This document shows positions 23,530 through 35,639 of a stretch of 64,000 nt of DNA, piece after piece. The stretch is from Sphagnum compactum. Its lineage: Eukaryota; Bryophyta; Sphagnopsida; Sphagnales. The notes below the pieces were generated by a model that saw nothing but the letters and a program-made list of their open reading frames with translations, did not search any database and was not told the DNA's origin. The position numbers and the translations under genes were made by a program. The stretch lies in contig OZ234503.1 of NCBI GenBank assembly GCA_965153455.1, positions 10,607,118-10,671,117 of the forward strand, written 5' to 3'. Numbering within the stretch: the stretch's first letter is position 1; each line of letters starts with the position of its first letter.

Positions 23530-25590
23530 GGTAAGTTCAAGCTCAAACTAACTCAAACAATTGAAGTGCATTATTTGTTATCCCTTGTTTTGATTACATG
23601 ATGTACGAATGGCATCATATCATATAAGATGACAAATGGGATTTTTGCATTTCAAAAGCATATTGAAGTTACTCATTGACAAATGTGGAATGAATGGATT
23701 GAACAAAAATAAATGGGCTTGAAGGATAGAAAGATCTTTTGTTGACCTACAAAGAAATGGGTTTGGCCCCACCTTTTCAACCATTTCTACTTTTTTTTGG
23801 TAATGACATGCCTTACCCTAAGGTTGATTCTCACCAAAGGGAGTTTGAAGAAGATTTGACATTGTTTATGGTTAAGGAGCAAGTGCCCTTATCTTTTGTT
23901 GAGGCCTATATTTTAAGTGGTGAATTTTGAGGCATAATTTTCGTCTTACTTTTCCATCTTGGTGAACCATGGTCAATGTTTTGCTTGAGATGGTAGCGAA
24001 GACCAAGGAAAAATACATTGTTAAAACCTTTTGAATCTTGTAATTATTACACTGTGAGTTTTGAATCATGGATGTTTAGAACAATATTGAACACATTTGT
24101 TCTCATTGTGCATTTTTTGAATGATAAATGGGAGCCTTGTTATGTAACTATTGGTTTTTTTGAAACAAGAAAAACTTCTAAGAGTGTCATGACTTTACAA
24201 ATTAATGAAGTACTTATATAACATGGATTCAATGCTTAAGTTGGTACTTATGTCAAAGATAAGGTCTAGGTAATCTTAATTCAAACATGACTTCTACATT
24301 GACTTTTGTTATTTCATGTGCAATGTTGGGGTTGGGGTTGGCAATACCATTTATAGGGACATGTTGGGGGCATGTTATGTTTAAGTGTTGTCAACATGCG
24401 ATAGATGATTTTAAAATTTATGTTGGTTTGACTTTTATAATCCATTTTGTAGAAAACTATCACATGGACCAAAAAAAGTGGGAAGGGGTGGCAAAAATGG
24501 ACAAAACATGTATGGCTATTGGAGTGCCCCCACAAAAGTTTAAAATTGTGATCAAAATTTGATTTGCTTCCCAAATCATTTTGTTCTAGGAAACTTTGGA
24601 ATTCAAACACACCATTACCTTTTGCTATGGAAGTCAACAACCATTGACACTTCAAGGCCATGCGCTAAATCCACAAGATTGGGCTATTGCCCAAATAGTT
24701 ACAAATACTTGGGTTTGGTGGTTCAACAATATGTGTTAAACTAAAGTTGAGGTTATTAGCTTCTTTACCTTATTATGACCATATCACTTGTATGTCAAAT
24801 GTGCATGGATTCCTTAAGACATGACTTCAATGAGACTCAAGATTTTGATGATGAGCTTCAAGTCCTATGATAACAAATGCAAAAACATGTACAAATTTTG
24901 GATCCATTGCTTTCATTTATGATTTCTTTTCAAACTTGCAAAGTTCACAATATGTTGGCAATGCTAGTAACCCCTTGTTACAAGGGTTTGGGGTTGTTCA
25001 TTCAATATGTTGCCAAGGAAAGGGCTCTTCAAATTACAAGTTATTGAGACATACATGTATTGTTATTGTTCTTTGTTTATGCATACAAGTTTTAAAACCC
25101 AATTGAGGTAAGTGAAAAGGCTCTTAGTTTTGCATCCCAAATTATTGAATCCACAAGTCTACATGATTTCATGGAAATTAATGAACACATGGCCTTGTTA
25201 GTTGTGAAAAAACAACCAACCCATTTTAGGATACGGAAAATCATTGAAGAGGAATGCCAAGATCATTAGCATGTTGGAAAGCCCATGAACAACATTTTTC
25301 TTGTTGTTGCATTTATAGTTGAACAAGTGTTGGGGATTGTTGGTTCTCAAATTGAAGTAGAAAGAATCTTCAACATTGTAAATATTTGCACAAACCTAAG
25401 ACACTCTCAATTGGGCATGGACAATTTTGAGATACTTATAATCATCTACAAAAATTGGCATAGGGGTGCCCATGTTGGAAGTTCTCCATCCATGGATAAA
25501 GATGAGCATGTTGGTGGTTTGCCATCCATGGAGAAATTCATGGAGATGAAAGAAACCCTAATTGATGAAAATGAAGATGTAATTGAATAA
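23530..25590 (+). pseudogene. Decayed hAT-superfamily transposase
   Basis: Fragments in changing frames run in the order of a plant BED/hAT transposase. An N-terminal part (KMTNGIFAFQKHIEVTH) lies near 23.6 kb. The DUF659-like core (TVSFESWM, LIVHFLNDKWEP, VTIGFFET) is at 24.05-24.2 kb. KTITWTKKSGKG can be read near 24.45 kb. The C-terminal dimerisation region (QVLGIVGSQIEVERIF...TNLRHSQLG) is at 25.32-25.42 kb. Stops and frameshifts are frequent, so the element is dead. The C-terminal 100 residues remain open. Terminal repeats were not found. Confidence 0.8.
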
Positions 25591-26150
25591 CTTGAGCTTT
25601 TGGATTTGTAGGATGGCAACAATAGGCTGGAGGTACATTTTATTTCTTGTTATTTGCATCTTTCAATTTTTTATTTATTTATTTTCAAGTTTGATGCATG
25701 TGTTTGTTCAAGTTGATGTATTCAATTTGTTGTTTTTGGTTGTCATAAGTCTTGGAGCAATTTTGGAATGGCTTGTGCCTTAAGAATTGGATATCATGTA
25801 CACAAAGATTTACTTAGTTTTGTGTTACTTTTGTTTTTTCTTTGTTATGCCACTTTGCATTTCAATTTCTTGGTTTTTGGGAACGTTAGGGCAGAATGGT
25901 GTTTTGAGGGCTGAATTATGGCAGGCTTGGGGGCGAAAAAAAGGATGAATTGGTGAATTTTTGAGGGGTAATTTTGGGGACAATTTTGAGCTTGCTTGGG
26001 CTGGGTTTTATGGCACACTTGAGAGTGCTTGAGGGCTAATTTCAAAGTGTTACACATGACATATTTCAAAGTTGGTATACAAGTGCATGAGACAAAAAAA
26101 CATGGAACCAAATGACCTAAAAGAAATAGAACTGATCCATTCGAAACTAG

Positions 26151-26285
26151 TAGTGTCAGTCTCACAATCTACAAAGAACTCATGTGAGCTACTGTCAGCC
26201 TGACAATCTACAAAGAACTCTCGGGAACTACTGTCAGCCTGACAATCTACAAAGAACTCTTGTGCGCTGCTATCAGTCCCACAAT
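26151..26285. repeat. 39-bp tandem repeat, about 3.4 copies
   Basis: Three adjacent 39-bp copies (26151, 26190, 26229) and a partial fourth share the core ACAATCTACAAAGAACTC. Each begins T(A/G)(C/G)TGTCAG. Confidence 0.9.
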
Positions 26286-26789
26286 GACTGCTCCAAATTT
26301 GGCAATATCTGATCTAATGGAATCTACAGGAAGCGTAGGAACCCATTCAATCCTGTCATATTCTGGGTCGGGATGAGTAGTCAAAAGTGTTAATGTTTTC
26401 AGCCTACTGAATCTGTTGCTAAAATCAAAGAAATTGCAAGTCATTAGAAGCATGATTTAGCTCACCTGATGGTTAACAGTATATTGCCAGTGCCAATAGG
26501 GTCTTTGTCTAGATACATGAAGTTGGAAGTAAACAGTAGGACAGGATGCATTTGTGCTTCCACATCATGTTTACTGCACACAATTGACCCTTTCATGACA
26601 GCTCAGGAGGGTTACCGACAATCAGAATGTCAAATGATAAGTGCTGAGAATCCCCTGAATTAATTATAGGGGACTCTGGATGAAATTGTAGAGAACTCTT
26701 CACAATAATAATTTGAAGGTACCTATGCAATGAGTGAAGTCATAACCTTATGAGACTTGCTCACAAAGTGTCAGACCTTCACCTTCATC

Positions 26790-26924
26790 ACAAGTAGCAG
26801 TGACAAACTGCCATGATTACCCACTGACTTCAGCAGCTGCTGACAGTGGGTATAGAGAAGCCTTTAATAATCTTCCCAAAATTTTGGGCACAAATAAGTA
26901 GATAAGAATCTGCCCAAAATTCCA
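26790..26924. repeat. Dispersed repeat, copy A
   Basis: This segment is similar in the same orientation to 62691-62792. Both contain a TAGCAGTGA start, ACAGTGGG(T/C)ATA in the middle and AATCTGCCCAAAATT near the end. Two related copies 36 kb apart suggest a dispersed repeat family. No coding capacity or terminal structure was seen. Confidence 0.6.
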
Positions 26925-27258
26925 GACACTATATCAAGGGTGCATTTCATGGCTACTTGCCCACATAAGCTCAGCCTGGGAACAATGATCAGTTGTCACT
27001 CCCCATAATCACTTCCTCTTTGATGACATCTTTGGATGGAGCCACCCAGCACTTCTTTCTTGCAGCTTACAAAGCTCAACTTCCATGAATATGCACGCTT
27101 GAAAATGTCTTGAAGAAGAGCAGTTTTTGAGCACTTGTGATCCTTTCTGTGAGATCCAAAGCTAGTGTTCCAAGTATTGGCTGAAAGTTTGGTAAATGTC
27201 ATCATGGGCAATTGGAGTTACGGAGGCTCACAAGTAAAGGATTCCACAAGTAAAGGAT

Positions 27259-30168
27259 TCAGCCTGCAAGTTTTCCAAAAATGATGCCAGTGAACACCAG
27301 TGCCCCAAGCCATTTGTTTGATACAAATCTGCAAAAAAAACACCTTATTAGTACATGTATGCAAGAGGCTGGTGAAGGAGAATATAACAGACCTGAAAAG
27401 TCTTTTCTCAATACTTGTGACCAGATTGCTGTTGGCAGTGCTGGACATCATAGGAAGTTATGGATAATTCTGGGCAAAAGAGGGGCTTTGACAACAAGGG
27501 GAGGGAAGACATGATATGCTTACTTAGAGTTGCAGTCAACACGGCTGTGAATGTCAACAGTTGAAACTTGCCATGCCAGGTGTCCAGCTGCTCCTGCCAC
27601 ACCTACATAGAAGGGCCATCCTGTTTCCCACCCACAGAAAAATTGTCAGACCTTCAACCAATTCCACAATGCCTTGATACATTCCCACTCAGAAGACTAA
27701 CCACAACAACCCTAATGAGTCTCAAAATCAGTACCATCAGCAGTAACCAAAAGTATGCAACTTGCTCATGAAGTGCAAGAATAGGAAGTACCAAGATGTG
27801 CATTATAACCCGCAAGTACAAGACTACTTATGAAAGCAGTACTGAATCCAGTGAGCCATGGTCGAGTCTCCTGGCCAAACCGAAGGGCAGTTGACTTCAC
27901 ACCAACTCTCAGATCATCATCCTTATCTTGGTGCGCATAGATAGTATCATAAACAAGGGTCCAGCACACACCCGAAAAATACAGTGGGAGGACCACAAAT
28001 GGGTCAATTTCCCCTCTCACTGCTGCCCATCCCAGCAGTGCGCCCCAGTTGAATGTCAAGCCCAAGAATGCTTGTGGCTGTCATACCCACATCCAGCCAT
28101 TCATCATGTTCAGAGCAGAAACTATTGCTATTCCTATTCTGCAAATGGACTTGCAACATAAAGTGGGTACTTTCCAAGAACTGTCATGAACTACAAACAA
28201 TAACACAACTAATGACAGAGATGTTCAAAATGGAACCTAAAAAGTTGCACTTTGTTAGGACTTCCCTTTGGAAAGAGTTGGCCCCCACACACAGTCTGGA
28301 GTGCTCAGATCCAAAGGTTGAGGCATGCAAATTCAAGATCCTACCTCATACTATCAACTTCCAACAACAAGAAAAAACAAGACAAAGTCTCAGACAATGG
28401 AAGTTTGAATAAAGGAAATTTTTACAGAGCTTACCCAGAAGGTCCACCGCTTCATGAGAGGATAAGAACCCACCAGCAACAGTGATGATGCTCCCAATAC
28501 CTGACTGTACATGCATCCACATCAAAAGAAAGATGTCCAAAAGGGGTCAATCTGGTATGACATAACTGCCATGGTTGCTGCTCTCAGTTGTAGTTCTGTG
28601 ACAAGGCCCCCCAACATTCAAAGATCAAATCTGGTATGCTCTAGCATGCCCAAATTGGCTATGCAAACTACTTGATGTGGTACCTCAGCCTTGAGAACTG
28701 AAACAGAATGACTGGAAGAGCTTGCCTGAAGGTGTTAAGCTGAAGCAAAATGCCAAGCCCCAACAGCAGCTGGCAACCCAAAAACGTCAGTCCCTGGAAT
28801 GGGGTCAATGCACCAGACACAATTGGCCGAAGTCTTGTCCTCTCAACCTTCACAAAAATATACATTCAAAGCTCCAACTGTTTAGTCACAAACATACATC
28901 AAAGTGCTTCCTGCATGTCCAGGATCATAGTAGAGGACAAAAGCTTTATTTTACAACACTTTTGCAGGTTAAGGGTGGTGGTGATAGGGGTTTTACAGAC
29001 ATTTGTGGATATCCGAATAACATGATATGTGAAAGAAAACTGAAATTGCCAGTCAAGACCATCATGATGATAGTGGTGCAAGCTCACTACCTCACCTTTC
29101 CATCAATATCGCGGTCCAGCAAATCATTGACAGTGCAGCCAGCACCTCGCAAAAGAATCGCACCCAGACCAAATAACACCATCATCTCAAAATCAGGTAA
29201 ACTCGCAGCTGGAGCTGCAAGAGAGATCGACCTGTAGAAGAGGATAAAAAAAAACACCCACATCTTTAGATTACCACATTCTTCAACCAAACCCTAATCA
29301 CCTGAAGGAGACAGAAAAATAGAGGATCAAAACAACCCCACATCTTTAGATTTCCCATTCTTCAACCAAACCCTAATCACCTGAAGGAGAAAGAAAAATA
29401 GAGGAAACAACAAGAAAGACAAGAGAACAAGAAGTGGAGGAGATTTTGACATGGGTGTTGTGTTTGTTTTCTCAAATACCAGAAGCAGGGCCAGGCAAGG
29501 AGCCAAGTGCCAATGGGTTTGTCAAGGCGGGCAAGATGAGCAAATGGCTGAAGCTGCCTGGGGAGCACTTTCTCAATCCATGATACAGCAGCTACTGCAG
29601 CAGCACCAGCAGCAGCTGTAGTCCCTTCTCTTGATCTCTTTCCCTTCTCACTCCTCTCTATACTGCACCTTTCCTCAGATACTCCAGCATCATTTGCTGT
29701 TGAATATGATGCACAATAATGTTCTTCTGTTCTTGTCTCAGTCTGAGAGTATCTTCTTCTCAAAGTAGCAGTAGTCAGATGCCGGATCACCTGATTTTCT
29801 AATCCAAATCTCTCGGATATGCTTGTGTAGCTTCTTCTGCTGCTGTGCAAGAAGAAGTTGTCTTTGGTGAAGAAGAAGACTTCAGGTTGCAGTGAATCTC
29901 GTCTTGTGAGCTGCTCTTCGTCTTCTTCATCCTTTCTTTTCTCTCTCCATCCTTCATCATGATCTCCAAACCTCGAGAAGCTCAGAAACTGGTGCAGGTT
30001 GTTGTTTCTAGAATGATGCAGATCCTGCTGGTGGTTATCGTCGACGGCGGCTCTTACAATAACGGGGGAATAAGAAGAGGGTGAGGAGCAGTGGGATCCA
30101 CACCTGCTTGAGGAGGAGGAGCACCGAGCCAACCGGCGGAGGAGGAGAACAGAAGAGAGCTTGGACAT
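27259..30168 (-). CDS. COQ2: 4-hydroxybenzoate polyprenyltransferase, mitochondrial (489 aa)
   Basis: This UbiA-family integral membrane enzyme attaches a polyprenyl chain to 4-hydroxybenzoate in ubiquinone synthesis (plant PPT1) in the inner mitochondrial membrane. Exons, minus strand in transcript order: 30168-29480, 29231-29096, 28847-28726, 28504-28435, 28077-27792, 27620-27524, 27328-27259 (TGA at 27261-27259). All phases agree. The two Asp-rich prenyl-diphosphate/Mg sites are present: N265-D266-x2-D269-x3-D273 (NDLLDRDID) and D383 to D394 ([12 protein letters not shown]). The first ~200 residues are Ser/Arg-rich, as expected for a mitochondrial presequence, but longer than usual. Intron 3 uses a GC donor. 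An 84-codon upstream frame (ATG at 30286) would overlap the start out of frame if it is in the transcript. Identification is very firm. Confidence 0.95.
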
Positions 30169-31350
30169 GATGCCGGCGTCGTCTAGGAGAAAGCTTCTTC
30201 AAGCAGATCTTGTTCGCAAGACTTGAGCGTCCAGTTCTTCTTCTTCTGCTTCTTTTCCCATCTTCTTCTTCGTCTTCATGAGCCATCCGCTCCAACTCCC
30301 ATGCCGCATGCTTGCTTGTGTTCTCCGAGGGTTCGAGCTCTGGCCAGGGTTTCTAGGGTTGGCTGGGGTTTCAAGCAGGAAGTAATGAAGCCGTTGCAAC
30401 ACAAAAGGGAGGATTTCAGCCTCCTCATGTGCTTTATGGTTTCTTCTTATTTATGAGGGAAAGTTAAGTTTCTCACCTGGATTTGGCAGAGTATATGGAG
30501 ATTCCTTCAATAGGTACTCATGAGAGTTTTTTTCATTATATCTAGGGTTTAGGGTTTTGGTTTTGGTTTTAGAAAATCCTAAATCAGAAAATCACGTCAC
30601 TCTGCAGAATGTCAGTGTTTTTCCATTGCACTTGTTTTGTATCTTTGAGATGGTCACCTGAGGCTTTATATTGTGGTCTGGTGGATTCATACTTGTAGCT
30701 TGAAGGTGTTGGGTTGTGGGCTCCTGGTATTATTGCAGGCGGAAAAGAAGAGAAAGCGTAAAGGACAGGAAAAAGGAGGGCACTTGAAACTAAGAAGCAA
30801 AAAGGCTGTCAAGTTTTAGCTGAATTTCTGATTGTGCTCTAGAGGTAAATTGTAAACCCTAAACCCTAAAACCTCCCTTTTTCCGTTATATGCAAAACTA
30901 GCCACTTGGGAAGCACTTACATTCCTGAATTGATCTTCTCAGTGAGAAATTGTGTGGTTCCAAGATACAAAAAGCCCCACACTTTTATTTTGGATTATGT
31001 AAGTCCTTCACAATTGTCCTATTTGTCCTGAAATGATATTTCGTTGTTTTTCTGTTGGTGCCAGTGACCATTGGAGGTTTGTTTTATATGATTTATAATG
31101 TTGAGCAATTGTATTGATGGTGCAGAATGTGTTGTTGATAAATAGCTTGATGTGGTGGGAGGACTTTGATGGCAAGATACCCATCTTCAGAATTTTGGAA
31201 CCCATGGAAATGACCGTGGAGATTTGAAACCAGATTTTGAAGCATCATCATCACTAACCTGAAGGTGATCAATCTCTTGAGAATTCCTTTCTCCCTGCTT
31301 TTGAATGTTTATGAGTGTATTCATTCCTCAGCTCCTGTTGTCTTTGCTGT
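30169..31350. other. COQ2 leader/promoter and spacer with two telo-box tracts
   Basis: This region lies upstream of COQ2. Two plant telomere-like tracts occur in opposite orientation: TAGGGTTTAGGGTTTT at 30543-30558 and AAACCCTAAACCCTAAAACC at 30854-30873. Telo-boxes are common in promoters of housekeeping genes. No coding exon was recognised. Confidence 0.5.
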
Positions 31351-31359
31351 CTTGTGTAT

Positions 31360-32125
31360 GTGGTCAAATGGAGTTCAGTGCAAAAGAATGTGAGAGATTC
31401 TGGGTGTGCCTAGATTGTGAGAGATCATCAATGAGGCAAAGAAGAAGACAAAGGCACCTGATCATTTTCAGTGTACTTGAAACCTGGAGTGAACAAAGAG
31501 AAAGGAGAATGCCAAGAATGTGCAGTGTGCATTTAATACTCCACTCTCAGCTCTGTGACACAGGTACATACAATCCTTGGTCCTCCTCAATTGTGTGTGT
31601 GGATTATAGGCTAGTTTTGCAAGGAGGTCCTTTTTCTCTTTGCCATGTATACAGATGCCTACATCTAGAAGAAAACTGTTCCTTCTTGAGGGCAATTCAT
31701 TGCTGTGCAGGCAATGGAGATTTGGTATGACCTGTAAACCGATGAGCACTCCTATTGAGAAGGGTGGTGAGTTTGTGAGCTTGTATTTTGAGACACTGGA
31801 CAAGGATGTTGCTCCTGAGAAGATATCACCGTGGCTGCAGCATATTGAGCTAAATCGCAGCATGATGGTGGACACGAAGCTTAGGATATTGGTGAGAAAG
31901 ATATCGTAAATTCCATGATGATTCTAACCTGCATTTTCAACAAAGACAAAATGGAGGAGAAGTTCATTCTTATGGATTCAGATTATGAATGATGAGGAGG
32001 CACCCAAAGGCTAGATTTTGGCACAATCAGAAGATGACATATATTCTTCACAAAAATTGATAGAATATGTTCACAGAGATGGCATGTTGTGGCATCCCAG
32101 ATATGTGGAAGGTATTATTCACAAG
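31360..32125 (+). pseudogene. RNA polymerase II largest subunit (NRPB1) fragment, broken
   Basis: Segments in several frames match the C-terminal half of plant RPB1 in order: LGVPRL.EIIN.AKKK near 31.40 kb, ENAKNVQCAF near 31.52 kb, then EIWYD at 31.71 kb. APEKISPWLQHIELNRSMMVD follows at 31.81-31.87 kb, IQIMNDEEAPKG near 31.99-32.01 kb, and NMFTEMACCGIPD near 32.07-32.10 kb. Stops and frameshifts are numerous. Between the CTCTGTGACACAG end and GCAATGGAGATTTGG the sequence has a GT...AG intron (about 31564-31708). The fragment is therefore a genomic duplicate rather than a retrocopy. No other part of the polymerase gene was seen in the window. Confidence 0.85.
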
Positions 32126-35100
32126 GAGGAGCAGAAGAATCTTTTATACAAGATTGATGCGAGACTTTGTGTTGCATCCCAATGACTTGATCGCCACCCT
32201 CCCACACACCACAGACACCACCTTGAGCAAGTGGTAAGGTTTTTCACTTTTTGGACCTTGAGCAATCCTAGTGCTGGTTGTCATTCAAAGGTGTGAGAAT
32301 GATCTCCAAACTTTTGCATGGCTGCAGATAACTTCTGCTGCGCATTTGAGTAATAATTGTAAACATGCATGTCAATACTTAAGAGAAAGACAGATCAACC
32401 ATTTTTCTGGTCAAATTGACACACAATACGACAGTCACTTGAATCTCCAGTATGACTGTCATATTGTTCCATGCTTCCTGAACAGTATAAGGCTTGCAAA
32501 TTGTGCCTTTCATTCGCGTGGTTCAAGCTAAAGTCCAAGGTTGAAAATCTCCACTTTGGCTGACAATTTTGACAATAGAACCATTGAACTTAGATTGGCA
32601 ACAGAATACTCATTCAAAGGTAGAATCTTCAAGACTACTACTACTACTACTACAGAAGAGGTAATAAAGTTGTGAACCCATCCATAGTCGTTGTGGGTGG
32701 CAATGCTTTAAAAGCAGGTCCATCAAAAGAATATAGATGCTTGTAAAATAGTAATTTGGATGAAGTTCATGCTCTTAATAATGGTCGATATAGGCTAATA
32801 TGTTAGGGACATGCAATTGGGGTTGAAACTAAGGTTGGACTTGTAAATATGATGAGGATATGATAGAGCAATATGCAAAGTAATCTTGCTTTTGGACCCT
32901 CATTTCATCCCCAAACCCTTGTGTATTATTGACAATGTCAACAAATTTATTAATAATAAGGTTTCAAACATTGAAATTATATATACTTCTTACACAAAAA
33001 AATTTGTGCAAATCTTTGAAATATTAGAGTTATCCGTAAAGGAAGAAAAACACAGCACCAGAACCCTGAGTTTGGTCATACACAGGGCGAGGCGAGATTC
33101 AAAAAAACCCTGCAAAAAAGTACATTGGCCTCCATTTTTTTGACTCTCAAGTAGTCTTAGCCATGTTGGCACTCTTCATCATCTTGGCCATGTTGGCCAC
33201 TCTTTGTGCCTAGTCCACACATGCACCCAATGGGTAGTAATTTTGTCAAAATATTTCTAAAATTACACAATACGTTTGACAAAGGTGCAAAACATGGTAG
33301 TTTTGACACATAAGGCATCATCGTGCACTCAAAATTGTTGTTCTTTGAAATTCTTGTCACACTACATTGATGAGCACATATGTGGTGAAAGGGTGCCGTA
33401 TAAGATGGTGTATAACATCCTCATATGTTTGATGTTTAGTTCTCACAAGGTCTTATATCTTGAAACTCACTACGTCCACATCGGGTTTAGCCTATAACAT
33501 AAGGGCACATGGCAACAACATTGTGAGTCTTGAACCTTTTTAAGACCCACCCTTTCTAGCATGAAACATGTGACAAGCATTGTGCATGGTTGCTTTGTTG
33601 GCTTGCTTTTTTCACAATCCATACGGCATTGTGGACATCATGAGATTGGGTTTCCTTCCTTTTTCTAAAATCAATGTGCCATTGTGGATATCATGAGATT
33701 GGGTTTCCGTCTTTTTTTTTTGGGTGATCAAAGTCCGAGGACTTATGTTATGCTTTGCTAATTGATGGAAAGACTTAGCCTCTTCTTCCATGTTAAAATT
33801 CTAATTGAAGATAAGAAAGATTGATAATCTTGATCAACGAAAAGACAAGGCCTTTTCTTCGTCATCGCAAGGTCTTCTTGCAACAAACTTTGGTAGGTTT
33901 ACATCGTGTGCAGATTAGGATAATAACTAGGGAAATATGAGCCCATAATAATGGGCTTTAAGAAGATTATATCGGTTTGGGTCTCCACAACTAAGGTTAA
34001 GTTTTACTTGTCTTTGAGGTATGCTTGATTGTGCCAAGGGATTTGTTGGTGGTTGGTGGAACATGAAGTTTAGGGTTTAGGGCTTTAGGCAAGGGTATGT
34101 ACTAGTGTTGGGAGAATGCACAAGTTTTGCCATATTTATCTGAATATCTGATTCTGTACTACAATAATTTCTTGTGATGTATATATACTTCTTGGGATGC
34201 TTGTCTATTTTATGGTTTTTTTTTTTCCCCTCTTGGTATGATATATGCAAATTTTGAAGTTTTGCCAAATTTTGACCTGAAAAATATGATTTTGAGCTAT
34301 GCAAAGGATTTTTCATGGGAAGAATGGCCCTCATCTTTCAGTAGTCTTTCCTTTACAGGCACAACCAAACAACAAATAAGAAGCCAAGACTGTTGAACAG
34401 ATGAAAAATGATTAAATCAGCTTTTTTTTCATTAGTGAAAGTTCATCGAAAAAAGAAAAATAAAAAAAATGAAGTGATTGGAAAATGGAATGGTTCTTGC
34501 AAGGGGAGGCAGGGTTTCAATCGCCATAATTAGTCTTTTTTTTTTGGTTTTCAATATGTAGCCAAAAAGATAGAAGGATGATTAGAGATTTGTCCTTCAT
34601 ATTGGGTTTATAGTCAGATTTGGCTAAATATTCTAAGATAATCATCACTTTTTCTACTTCTTTCTTATGGGGGTTCCTTTTCTTTTTCTTTTCCCCTCAA
34701 TTTTGAGATATTGAAAATTTGCAAAAATCTTCCCAAAAAATAGCAAAATTAGTCAAATTTAACCTAGAAAAAAAGTCCAATTTTTTCCCAATTTCCGAAG
34801 GTCCAAAATTTCTAAAATTTCCCTTTTTCCCTCTAAAACAGGGGCAACATTTGCTAGGAAAAAAAAAAAAAAAAAACACTGCTTCCTAACCAACATCAAA
34901 AAAAATTCCTTTAAAAATAAATAAATAAATTTAAAAAAAACTGCATGAAATTCAAAAGGGGTGGACCGTGTGGGGAATGAAGATAAAAAAGTTGAGTAGA
35001 GTAGCATGTCAGTGTTTTCTTTTCAACAATTGTTTTTTCGTTTTTTGGACCAAAAACAAAATAAATTGGTAAATTTTTGGAAAATTTGGATTTTTTCTGG

Positions 35101-35325
35101 TTTTTAAAAACTCAACTAATTTTACTAAGTTTATTGGGGAGGGGAGAAAAAAAAAAAAAGCGCCAATTAATTTTCAAAATCACAATTAAAAAAAAAATTT
35201 AAAAGCTAAACCTCAACAAAACTAAAATTATTTATTAAAATTATATAATATTTCATTAATAAAATGTATTAATAAAAAAAAAAAAACCTTAACTAGCTAT
35301 GGATGATGATGATGATGTAACCCAA
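32126..35325. other. Gene-free spacer with AT-rich and simple-repeat segments
   Basis: No gene was recognised on either strand. Noted elements: an ACT triplet run near 32637-32653; a diverged 61-64 bp duplication near 33620-33710 (core CATTGTGGA(C/T)ATCATGAGATTGGGTTTCC); a TTTAGGGTTTAGGG tract near 34071; and A/T homopolymers from 34.4 to 35.3 kb. Confidence 0.5.
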
Positions 35326-35639
35326 GTGAGTGAGGGAGTGAGTGAGTGAGTGAGTAGGCTTAAATAAGTACACCACCCAAGTGACTCAAATCCCATCCCA
35401 CTTCCCTTTTTCCCCATCAACAACTTTCACTCCCACTTTCTTTCTATCTTCACGTCGTGGACATGCCGTGATCGGATCTCGCAGAGCCTGGATCGGCCAA
35501 TTCGGAAAGCTCTTGCAGCAGCAATCAATCAAGCAAGCAATCAATCCATCAAGAAGCAAACAAGCAAGCAATTTTGTTCAGAAAAAATTTCACTACGAGA
35601 CTTCAACGACGGGTTGTTTGCAATTCAGAGACTGAAAAT
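35326..35639 (+). promoter_or_regulatory. GDSL gene core promoter and 5' leader
   Basis: A GAGT tetranucleotide run (35326-35355) is followed by a TATA-like TTAAATAAG at about 35360. About 270 bp of CAAGCAATCAAT-rich leader precede the ATG at 35640. The TATA call rests on position and sequence only. Confidence 0.35.

Larger units (their letters stand above)
25591..27258. other. Spacer and probable 3' UTR of COQ2
   Basis: No coding exon was recognised. The part nearest 27.26 kb is presumably the 3' UTR of the minus-strand COQ2 gene. A 14-16 bp direct repeat (CAAGTAAAGGATTC, twice at about 27231-27260) runs into the COQ2 stop codon. The region also contains the tandem repeat at 26151 and the dispersed repeat at 26790, listed separately. 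Confidence 0.5.
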
